Origin: an uncultured Clostridia bacterium | Lineage (GTDB): Bacteria > Bacillota > Clostridia > Lachnospirales > Bianqueaceae | Assembly (NCBI GenBank): GCA_947570515.1 | Contig: CANOUM010000059.1 | Location: 1 to 8,724 of the forward strand | Length of the DNA stretch: 8,724 nucleotides | Reading direction: 5' to 3' | Part shown: piece by piece, positions 1 through 5,110 of the stretch | Layout: each line of letters opens with the position of its first letter | Position numbering within the stretch: position 1 is the stretch's first letter | Translations under genes and position numbers: made by a program | The notes under the pieces: model-generated | What the model saw: only the letters and a program-made list of their open reading frames with translations | Database searches by the model: none | What the model was told of the DNA's origin: nothing

Positions 1-432
1 TACGGCGATACGGGGCGGCGATGCCTGGATTTGATGCAGGAGCTAGCGGGAGAACACTTTCAGTTTGCATTTGATTTTGCCAATTTTGTGCAGTGCGGTG
101 AAGATCCGGCGCAGTGCTGGGAATTGTTAAAAGATTATATTGCGTATATTCATATTAAGGATGCGATTTCAAGTACTAAGGAAAATGTACTTTGCGGAAG
201 CGGCGAAGGAAAGATTGAAGAGCTGCTGCAAAGAGCAATTTATCAAGAAAGATATGACGGATTTCTGACATTGGAGCCGCATCTGGTTTTATTTGATTCA
301 TTAAACTCTTTGGAAAAGGAAGGTGCAGAGCAGATCATCAAGGAAAATAAGGCAAAAAACGGAGCTCAGGCCTATGAAATGCAGTATCAGGCCCTGAAAA
401 AAATCTTAGATCACATCGCTGCAAAGAGGTGA
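1..432 (+). CDS. Sugar phosphate isomerase/epimerase (xylose isomerase-like TIM barrel), 3' part
   Basis: The frame is open from base 1, so the gene begins upstream of the window; the TTG/ATG codons near 31-36 are internal. The visible 143 residues are the C-terminal half of an AP-endonuclease-2/xylose isomerase-like TIM barrel. Supporting motifs in order are FDFANF (a metal-ligand strand), YIHIKDA (the His-x-Lys-Asp strand common to sugar isomerases/epimerases), a GSGEG turn, and FLTLEPHL with the final Glu metal ligand. Family members isomerise or epimerise sugars or cyclitols such as inosose, tagatose or hydroxypyruvate-type substrates in the cytoplasm; the substrate cannot be told from this part. 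The stop codon overlaps the Shine-Dalgarno region of the next gene, 4 nt away, so the two are very likely co-transcribed. Family fold is confident; precise function is unknown. Confidence 0.85.
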   Translation, partial: YGDTGRRCLDLMQELAGEHFQFAFDFANFVQCGEDPAQCWELLKDYIAYIHIKDAISSTKENVLCGSGEGKIEELLQRAIYQERYDGFLTLEPHLVLFDSLNSLEKEGAEQIIKENKAKNGAQAYEMQYQALKKILDHIAAKR

Positions 433-436
433 AAGG

Positions 437-1270
437 ATGAAGGAAAAGCTGCAGGAAACAATTGATACATTAGTAGAGATGCTGCGTCAAACGGCAGAAG
501 GAGGCTGCAGCATTGCATTGGCCGGGGCTCATGCAAAGGGAATGGCCGATGCCGCTTCCGATATTGATCTTTATCTGTACGTGGATGCGGTAAAGCCGAT
601 GGAGGAGAGAAGAAAGATTGTAGAAGCATTAGCAGATCCGGATGCAGGGATCTGGATGGAGGAAAATCCGGACGCGAAGCCTTGGGGCGGCGGACTGGAT
701 TTTAAATACCGGGGAACACCGGTCGAGGTGGTAGTGCGCACCTTCGATATGACAGACCGGCGCGTAGAGGAGGCATTGGCCGGTCATTTTGAGATCATTC
801 CGGCTACCTGGACATCAAATGGATATTATACATTTATTCATGTTTGTGAATTATCTTTTATTAAGCCGGTATATGATCCGGAGGGAAGGCTTGCAGCCTA
901 TCAGAAAAAGGTTATGCCCTATCCGGAAGCTTTGAAGCAAAGCATCATTCAGACGTTTTGGGCACGCGCTAATACATGGCTGCATAATTTCCATTATGAC
1001 AGTGCAATTGACAGAGAGGATATCTGGTTCTGCGGGCCAATCGTGATGCACACGGTCATGGATCTGGTACAGGTGATTTTTGCCGTAAACAATGCTTATT
1101 TTACAGGTGATAAAAAGCTGGTCAAATCCCTGCAGGCCCTGCCGTATTGTCCTGAAGTCTTGCTCAAAAATGCGGCATTTTTGATGAGCGCCCCGCCGGA
1201 TCGCATCGCTCTGCAGCAGCAGCGTGAGCTTCTTCGCGCCGTGCGCGATGAACTAAAGGAAAAAGTATAA
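437..1270 (+). CDS. Nucleotidyltransferase-domain protein (Pol beta superfamily)
   Basis: This 277-residue protein has an N-terminal minimal nucleotidyltransferase domain. Residues 29-46 read AGAHAKGMADAASDIDLY, the GS-x10-DxD signature with metal-binding Asp42 and Asp44. A third carboxylate, Glu97, lies in the strand VEVVV. The remainder (about 110-277) is helical and resembles the C-terminal region of DUF4037-like or aminoglycoside-type nucleotidyltransferases. Such enzymes move a nucleotide from NTP to a small molecule, protein or RNA; the acceptor here is unknown. The usual Ser after the first Gly is Ala31, a small departure from the signature. The ATG at 437 follows AGAGGTG at 425-431 with 5 nt spacing, which fixes the start. 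It follows the isomerase gene by 4 nt and ends at a strong terminator. I would not call it an antibiotic-resistance enzyme from sequence alone. Confidence 0.8.
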   Translation: MKEKLQETIDTLVEMLRQTAEGGCSIALAGAHAKGMADAASDIDLYLYVDAVKPMEERRKIVEALADPDAGIWMEENPDAKPWGGGLDFKYRGTPVEVVVRTFDMTDRRVEEALAGHFEIIPATWTSNGYYTFIHVCELSFIKPVYDPEGRLAAYQKKVMPYPEALKQSIIQTFWARANTWLHNFHYDSAIDREDIWFCGPIVMHTVMDLVQVIFAVNNAYFTGDKKLVKSLQALPYCPEVLLKNAAFLMSAPPDRIALQQQRELLRAVRDELKEKV

Positions 1271-1286
1271 AGAAAAAAGTATAAAG

Positions 1287-1318
1287 AAAAAGGGCTTCCT
1301 GATTTGGAAGTCCTTTTT
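1287..1318. terminator. Bidirectional intrinsic terminator
   Basis: A 13-bp stem (AAAAAGGGCTTCC against GGAAGTCCTTTTT, one G-T pair) closes on a 6-nt loop. It ends in a T run on the plus strand and in TTTTTCTTT on the minus strand. It lies between the convergent ends of the nucleotidyltransferase gene (stop at 1270) and the carboxypeptidase gene (minus-strand stop at 1326), so it probably ends both transcripts. Confidence 0.9.
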
Positions 1319-1325
1319 ACTGTCA

Positions 1326-2363
1326 TTATGATACCTTGACGGTTACGATGAAGCCGTCAACATTGTTTCCGGAGATTTCATAGGATTGCTGCGCGGGCAC
1401 GGGCACCTGTGTACCGAGGGCATAGTAGATTTCGTACTGGCCGTCTGCCGTGCTTACGGTATAGTGCTGACCGTCGGCGGTGTAATGCTTGATGAAATCC
1501 ATATACTCTTCCAGGCAGAGGCTTTCGTTGTAAATGGCAGTGGCATTGGGAATGCCCAGATAGCGAAAATGCCAGGATTCATAATCAATCTGTGTGATTG
1601 AGGCTTTTTCATCAGGATAGCGTACGATGAAACCGTATTTGTGGCAGTTTTGCGTCAGCCAGGCGTAATCACCGGTAGCGGAATAGTAATCCACACCGCC
1701 GTCGTCAAGCAGAACGCCTAGATCCACAGCAAGCGCGGAGTGATGTTCACTATAGCCGGGACGCATGATATAGCGTTCGGCATGCTCCAGACCGTCTTCG
1801 CGCACGCTGGCGTCAAAAAGCTCTTGCGATTCTTCTTTCGAACGGTATCCGCAGAGAATGAGCAAATTGCTGATGCCGCTATGCTCGTAAAAGGACGTTA
1901 GCATTGTGTTGAGCGGCTGTGCAGCGATCTGATCAACCTGCACGTCGGTACCTGATACATCGTATGCAGAGCCGGATAATTCATACATAGAAACTAGTGT
2001 TTGATCGGTCGGAAATGCATATTCGTAGCTTTTGTTAATTAAGATAAGGGAGCCTTTATGCATCTCTTCTTCGGAAAGCTGAAGCAGCTCATAGCCGTCG
2101 GGTACAGTAACAGAGGGAGCGGAAGAGGGTTCAGAGATGCTATCAGCGAAAACGGGAGACACAGAGGAATGAGAAGAGGAGTCTTCTAAAAGGGAATAGG
2201 AGCTTTGAGTCTGATCGGGAGAGGAATGGTCGCTCAGACGGCTGATCAGAATACCTAAAAGAAGGCTGACGATCAGGACAAACAGAAGCACGCACAGATA
2301 GAAAATCATGCGCCGGCGTTTTCGTTTGCGCCGCAAATATTCCCGGCGTGTCATATATGTCAT
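1326..2363 (-). CDS. Membrane-anchored D-alanyl-D-alanine carboxypeptidase, VanY/M15 family
   Basis: This 345-residue protein starts with a very basic cytoplasmic tail (residues 6-18, RREYLRRKRKRRR) and one membrane helix (about 19-41). A Ser/Asp-rich linker (42-88) leads to an extracellular peptidase M15 domain. Zinc and catalytic motifs are complete: GYRS at 172-175, SEHHSALAVD at 205-214 supplying His207 and Asp214, and YESWHFRYLG at 261-270 supplying catalytic Glu262 and ligand His265. Family members remove the terminal D-Ala, or act as L,D-carboxypeptidases, on peptidoglycan stem peptides at the outer membrane face. There are about 50 extra residues after the catalytic domain (295-345). 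The ATG at 2363 has GGAGGG 9 nt upstream and overlaps the HD gene's stop as ATGA, suggesting translational coupling. No vanHAX or vanRS genes are nearby, so a housekeeping wall-maturation role is more likely than glycopeptide resistance. Confidence 0.9.
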   Translation of the reverse strand: MTYMTRREYLRRKRKRRRMIFYLCVLLFVLIVSLLLGILISRLSDHSSPDQTQSSYSLLEDSSSHSSVSPVFADSISEPSSAPSVTVPDGYELLQLSEEEMHKGSLILINKSYEYAFPTDQTLVSMYELSGSAYDVSGTDVQVDQIAAQPLNTMLTSFYEHSGISNLLILCGYRSKEESQELFDASVREDGLEHAERYIMRPGYSEHHSALAVDLGVLLDDGGVDYYSATGDYAWLTQNCHKYGFIVRYPDEKASITQIDYESWHFRYLGIPNATAIYNESLCLEEYMDFIKHYTADGQHYTVSTADGQYEIYYALGTQVPVPAQQSYEISGNNVDGFIVTVKVS

Positions 2364-2926
2364 GCGCTATGTCCCTCCAAAGAAAGTTCATGCATATATT
2401 GCTTCATGCCATCAATACATAAGGAAATGACGGCGGAAAGCTCCATGCCCAGCATGTCACAGCCTTGCAGAATGATGTCGCGGTCGCATTTAGCGGCAAA
2501 GCGCTTGTCCTTGAATTTTTTATTTACACTTTTGGGCTTTAGATCTGTGATACCGGTGGGGCGCATTAACGCGGTGGCCATGATGATGCCGGTGAGCTCG
2601 TCTACAGTAAATAGGCTTTTTTCCAGGTTAGTTTCAGGCTTTACATCACAGGTAAGACCGTAGCCATGGCTGATAATGGCGCGTATATCAGAGGCAGAAA
2701 TGCCTTCGGGAGCTAAAAGTTCTTCTACATGCTGGCAGTGTTCCTCCGGATATTTTTCAAAATCAATATCATGAAGGTAGCCGATGGCGCCCCATTCTTC
2801 AGGGTTTTCATTAAAATGAAGCGCCATTGCCTGCATCGCGCCGCAAACAGCATAGCAATGCTTGATTAAATGATCTTCTGTGATGTGCTTGGCTACAATT
2901 TCTTTTGCGTGTTCTAATGTAATCAT
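2360..2926 (-). CDS. HD-domain protein (predicted metal-dependent phosphohydrolase)
   Basis: This 188-residue protein is an all-helical HD-superfamily protein. The ligand set is visible: His23 in IKHCYAV, His52-Asp53 in GYLHDIDFE, His87 in ISHGYG and Asp109 in FTVDELTG. Members are typically small cytoplasmic phosphohydrolases acting on nucleotides or other phosphate esters; the substrate here is not known. This short type is often annotated simply as HD or hydrolase. The ATG at 2926 follows AAAGGA by about 13 nt, a rather long spacing. No alternative in-frame start with a better site was seen. Its last codons overlap the start of the M15 carboxypeptidase gene by 4 nt, so the two form an operon with this gene first. 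A leader of about 280 nt packed with hairpins lies upstream. Confidence 0.85.
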   Translation of the reverse strand: MITLEHAKEIVAKHITEDHLIKHCYAVCGAMQAMALHFNENPEEWGAIGYLHDIDFEKYPEEHCQHVEELLAPEGISASDIRAIISHGYGLTCDVKPETNLEKSLFTVDELTGIIMATALMRPTGITDLKPKSVNKKFKDKRFAAKCDRDIILQGCDMLGMELSAVISLCIDGMKQYMHELSLEGHSA

Positions 2927-2960
2927 GTAAGAGATTCATTCCTTTCGTAAAAAAGTTCAT

Positions 2961-3054
2961 AAGTTCGCTTAAAGCGAACTTACCAAGAATCCCTGCGGGA
3001 TTCTTGCGGTCGTTCTCACTTTAATGTCGGAGTTTGATGCAGAGCATCAAACTC
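2961..3054. repeat. Tandem multi-hairpin repeat, unit A
   Basis: Three perfect hairpins lie in a row. Hairpin 1 (2961-2981) has a 9-bp stem AAGTTCGCT/AGCGAACTT and a 3-nt loop. Hairpin 2 (2984-3006) has a 10-bp stem CAAGAATCCC/GGGATTCTTG and loop TGC. Hairpin 3 (3030-3054) has an 11-bp stem GAGTTTGATGC/GCATCAAACTC and loop AGA. An unpaired GCGGTCGTTCT lies between hairpins 2 and 3. The unit recurs about 106-110 nt downstream as unit B. Both units begin with CATAAGTTC. Confidence 0.9.
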
Positions 3055-3066
3055 ATAGCGCAGCAT

Positions 3067-3164
3067 AAGTTCAGCTTTCAGCTGAACTTAGCAAGAAATC
3101 CCTGCGGGATTCTTGCGGTCGTTCTGTATAGTGACATCGGAGTTTGATGCTCTGCATCAAACTC
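3067..3164. repeat. Tandem multi-hairpin repeat, unit B
   Basis: This is the second copy with the same order of hairpins. Hairpin 1 (3067-3089) has a 10-bp stem AAGTTCAGCT/AGCTGAACTT, longer than in unit A by one base pair inserted on both arms. Hairpin 2 (3092-3115) matches unit A except for a one-base bulge. Hairpin 3 (3140-3164) is the exact reverse complement of hairpin 3 in unit A, seen as loop TCT instead of AGA. The single-stranded GCGGTCGTTCT between hairpins 2 and 3 is conserved, while the next bases are not. Confidence 0.9.
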
Positions 3165-3166
3165 AT

Positions 3167-3211
3167 AAGGCGGTTCAGGGTTTTGGATAGCCGAAACTGT
3201 CTGACCGCCTT
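3167..3211. other. Large imperfect hairpin next to the repeat units
   Basis: The outer stem pairs AAGGCGGT/ACCGCCTT, continuing as CAG/CTG past one bulged T. An inner 7-bp stem GTTTTGG/CCGAAAC with one G-T pair closes on loop ATAG. It begins with CATAAG like the two units but otherwise differs from them. It sits where the HD-operon transcript would start if the extended -10 at 3213-3221 is real. A terminator role is possible but no gene ends close enough to require one. Confidence 0.7.
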
Positions 3212-3212
3212 T

Positions 3213-3221
3213 ATTGTACCA
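3213..3221 (-). promoter_or_regulatory. Candidate extended -10 promoter for the HD/carboxypeptidase operon
   Basis: On the minus strand the bases read TGGTACAAT, fitting the TGnTAtAAT extended -10 form. No -35 at the usual spacing is convincing (TTTACA lies 21 nt upstream). Transcription would start near 3206 and give a leader of about 280 nt containing all the hairpins. Confidence 0.4.
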
Positions 3222-3309
3222 TATATTTGTTTAAGTAGTTGTAAATTTTTGGTAAAAAAGAAGCTGCCTTTATATTTCAAACGAGCATAACACAAATCAT
3301 TTTTTGGTA

Positions 3310-3528
3310 TTATTTACTGTATTTTCGTTTTAATACCTTTGCGGCAATCCATACAACCATACTTGGCAGTATAAATTCTATGACTCTTTCAATTACAAAA
3401 GCGTAGAAGGGGGTGGAATTATTTATATTACTATATTTAAAATAGTCTGCGCCTAATCTTATCATAAATCCAATGACCAAAAGTAATGAAATAACATATA
3501 AAAACTTATAAATATTTTCCTTTTTCAT
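3310..3528 (-). CDS. Small two-helix membrane protein, unknown function
   Basis: This is a 72-residue protein with two predicted membrane helices (about 8-25 and 44-66), a basic N-terminus (MKK) and a basic C-terminus (KVLKRKYSK). Between the helices is a polar loop, YFKYSNINNSTPFY. Its hydrophobicity pattern suggests an integral membrane protein with both ends in the cytoplasm. I recall similar small proteins as conserved hypotheticals in Firmicutes, but know no function. The start at 3528 is preferred over an upstream in-frame start at 3555, because GGGAGG (3535-3540) lies 6 nt before it. The gene is markedly AT-richer than its neighbours. It stands alone between the GH27 unit and the hairpin repeats; no terminator was found after it. 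Confidence 0.75.
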   Translation of the reverse strand: MKKENIYKFLYVISLLLVIGFMIRLGADYFKYSNINNSTPFYAFVIERVIEFILPSMVVWIAAKVLKRKYSK

Positions 3529-3534
3529 GTTCAG

Positions 3535-3540
3535 CCTCCC
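3535..3540 (-). promoter_or_regulatory. Shine-Dalgarno site that fixes the start at 3528
   Basis: GGGAGG on the minus strand, 6 nt before the ATG at 3528. It lies inside the longer open frame that begins at 3555, so the nine extra N-terminal residues of that frame are probably not translated. Confidence 0.8.
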
Positions 3541-3624
3541 GAAATTTTTAATCATCGTTATAAAGAAGAAAAGCTGTCAAATGCACAATCTTGACGGTAT
3601 GAATTATACTGCAATTAAATCAAT

Positions 3625-3652
3625 AAAGGAGCATGGCTTGCCATGCCCCTTT
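3625..3652 (-). terminator. Intrinsic terminator of the GH27 unit
   Basis: Read on the minus strand, a 12-bp stem (AAAGGGGCATGG/CCATGCTCCTTT, one G-U pair) closes on CAAG and is followed by ATTGATTTAATT. The tail is only moderately T-rich. It lies 38 nt after the stop of the Cys-rich gene at 3690. Confidence 0.65.
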
Positions 3653-3689
3653 CATAAACGGAAGCGTTACTGTCAAAGATTCAAATGAA

Positions 3690-3893
3690 TCAAGGAGAAT
3701 CCTGCTCGAAGAGCAGGCATCCCTGCCGTTTAAACTGCGCAATTTTTTCATCAACTTTGCTGATATCTACGCTGAAATAATGCGCCAGGCAGTCCTTGCA
3801 CATATACACGGTTGCCTCTCGAGAGATAAGCTTTCGATGAATCGCAATATCATCAGAGGTCAACGCGCAGCCGCATTGCATACAACAGGACAT
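3690..3893 (-). CDS. Small Cys-rich, probably zinc-binding protein
   Basis: This 67-residue protein has two CxxC knuckles, Cys4-x2-Cys7 and Cys32-x2-Cys35, with further Cys at 3, 9 and 59. The pattern fits a zinc-ribbon-like fold. The C-terminal part (about 36-60) is a predicted amphipathic helix segment followed by GCLLF. There is no signal peptide, so it is likely cytoplasmic. I recognise the layout as a conserved hypothetical of Clostridia but no function. The ATG at 3893 shares its A with the stop of the GH27 gene (TGATG), and GGTGAT lies upstream, so translation is probably coupled to the glycosidase. A start at Met5 is possible but would drop Cys3 and Cys4. A regulatory or chaperone-like role for the GH27 unit is only a guess. 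Confidence 0.7.
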   Translation of the reverse strand: MSCCMQCGCALTSDDIAIHRKLISREATVYMCKDCLAHYFSVDISKVDEKIAQFKRQGCLLFEQDSP

Positions 3894-5041
3894 CAGCGAT
3901 CAATCACCTGAGCTCTGTACAGCTTACAGCCATGCGCCGGAATCTGCTCCGTGATAATACCGTTTGTCACAGTTTTTTCCTCGCCTGTCCAAAGATCCTT
4001 GAGGCGGAGTGTTTTGCCGGTGCTTTCCGGCAAACCGATATTGTCAAGCAGAAGATGAGAATTCCAGCGGCTGGAGGTTTCATCAGAAAAATTAAAGAAG
4101 CCAATCGCAAAATCACCATTATTCAGCAGGCGCACATAAACAGGAAGCTCATTAGGAGCGCCGGAAAGAGCCCGCGGACTGGCGTCATATGCCTGATGAT
4201 AAGCCGGATCCTGATTGATGGCAATTACTTCACGATTCATCAGTGTTTCACGGGTAGATTCATCCATCGAGCGGATATCACAGCCAATCATCAATGGAGA
4301 ACCCAGCAGAGCCCACAAAGAAAAATGCGTACGATATTCCTCTGCACTGCAGCCGGCAAAGCCTACGTTGCCCTTTCCGCCCATGCCGGTCACCAGCATG
4401 TCCATATCAGGAAAACAATTGATGCTGCCATACTGAATCGCATCGCCGGCCACCATAGAAAGATCTTTAATCGATCGCCATGAATCATTGATATCACCGG
4501 TTGTGCGCCACATGGTAGCGCCCGTCTGCTTAATCCAGGTTTTGGTCTCATCCGCACCCCATGAACAGGCCGAGAACAGAATATTGCGTCCGCAATTTGA
4601 AAGCGCAGCCGCCATCCTTTTATAAAGCACATGTCCCGGAATGCTGGTGGGATGGAAGCAATAATCATATTTCAAAAAGTCAATTTCCCATTCAGCAAAA
4701 GTCTGCGCATCCACAAACTCATGATCAAAGCTGGCCGGATAGCCTGCACAGGTATGCATGCCAGCACAGGAGTACATGCCAAACTTAAGCCCCTTGCTAT
4801 GCACATAATCAGCCACATATTTCATACCATGGGGGAATTTAGCCGGATCCGGAACCAGCCGTCCATCTTTTCCGCGTTCGCGGAGGGACCAGCAATCGTC
4901 GATGACAATATATTCGTAGCCGCAGGCGGCAAGGCCGGACGAAACGAGTATATCGGCGGATTGCATCACCACCGTTTCGTTAATATCTTCGCCGAAGGTG
5001 TTCCAAGAATTCCATCCTAAAGGTGGGGTTAATGCTACCAT
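3893..5041 (-). CDS. Alpha-galactosidase, glycoside hydrolase family 27
   Basis: This 382-residue protein is close to the usual GH27 length and has the (beta/alpha)8 domain followed by a C-terminal beta domain (from about 285). Motifs in order are TPPLGWNSW (5-13), the galactose-binding pair IDDCW (Asp48, Asp49), LKYDYC with nucleophile Asp126, and TTGDINDSW with acid/base Asp183. SPLMIGCDIR (248-257) is also typical. GH27 enzymes release terminal alpha-D-galactose from melibiose, raffinose-type sugars or galactomannan by a retaining mechanism. Keeping both Asp in IDDCW argues against the beta-L-arabinopyranosidase variant. There is no signal peptide, so it should act on imported oligosaccharides. 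The ATG at 5041 has GGGAGG 8 nt upstream. It is first in a two-gene unit with the Cys-rich protein and has its own promoter. No sugar transporter or regulator is adjacent. Confidence 0.93.
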   Translation of the reverse strand: MVALTPPLGWNSWNTFGEDINETVVMQSADILVSSGLAACGYEYIVIDDCWSLRERGKDGRLVPDPAKFPHGMKYVADYVHSKGLKFGMYSCAGMHTCAGYPASFDHEFVDAQTFAEWEIDFLKYDYCFHPTSIPGHVLYKRMAAALSNCGRNILFSACSWGADETKTWIKQTGATMWRTTGDINDSWRSIKDLSMVAGDAIQYGSINCFPDMDMLVTGMGGKGNVGFAGCSAEEYRTHFSLWALLGSPLMIGCDIRSMDESTRETLMNREVIAINQDPAYHQAYDASPRALSGAPNELPVYVRLLNNGDFAIGFFNFSDETSSRWNSHLLLDNIGLPESTGKTLRLKDLWTGEEKTVTNGIITEQIPAHGCKLYRAQVIDR

Positions 5042-5071
5042 AATCGTGACCTCCCAATGTTTGATAGGTGC

Positions 5072-5100
5072 AGAATAGCACTGATTGCGGATGGTGTCAA
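5072..5100 (-). promoter_or_regulatory. Promoter of the GH27 unit
   Basis: On the minus strand TTGACA (5095-5100) is followed after exactly 17 nt by TATTCT (5072-5077). It lies in the 69-nt gap between the transporter stop (5111) and the GH27 start (5041). The -10 is flanked by GTGC and GCAC, a short inverted repeat that could be an operator, though four bases per arm is weak. Confidence 0.75.
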
Positions 5101-5110
5101 TGGAAAAATA

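Larger units (their letters stand above)
2927..3309. other. Non-coding 383-nt interval with hairpin repeats
   Basis: No gene is supported here. Positions 2961-3164 hold two tandem three-hairpin units and 3167-3211 a larger single hairpin. Positions 3213-3221 hold a possible minus-strand extended -10. The rest (about 3222-3309) is AT-rich with no structure that I can support. An open frame crossing 3071-3295 on the minus strand runs through the hairpins and has no start signal or family resemblance. Confidence 0.7.

Noticed and set aside
1326..2363. Vancomycin-resistance cluster (vanY with ddl-like ligase nearby)
   Set aside because: The ligase has the Lys-Tyr pair of D-Ala-D-Ala enzymes, lies about 5.5 kb away on the other strand, and there is no vanH, vanX or vanRS.
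2961..3164. CRISPR array
   Set aside because: There are only two units, each made of several long palindromes, with no short repeats separated by unique spacers and no cas genes.
3071..3295. 74-codon open frame on the minus strand
   Set aside because: It crosses the hairpin repeats and the putative promoter, has no Shine-Dalgarno site and resembles no family.
3575..3608. Minus-strand TTGACA and TATAAT upstream of the small membrane protein gene
   Set aside because: They are in the wrong order to pair with each other, and neither has a partner box at 16-18 nt.
3679..3692. Palindrome GATTCAAATGAATC over the stop of the Cys-rich gene
   Set aside because: A 6-bp AT-rich arm with no promoter or T run nearby is likely chance; the stronger hairpin at 3625-3652 explains termination.
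3932..4483. 183-codon open frame on the plus strand
   Set aside because: It lies entirely opposite the GH27 gene, whose catalytic motifs are intact; it is an antisense shadow.
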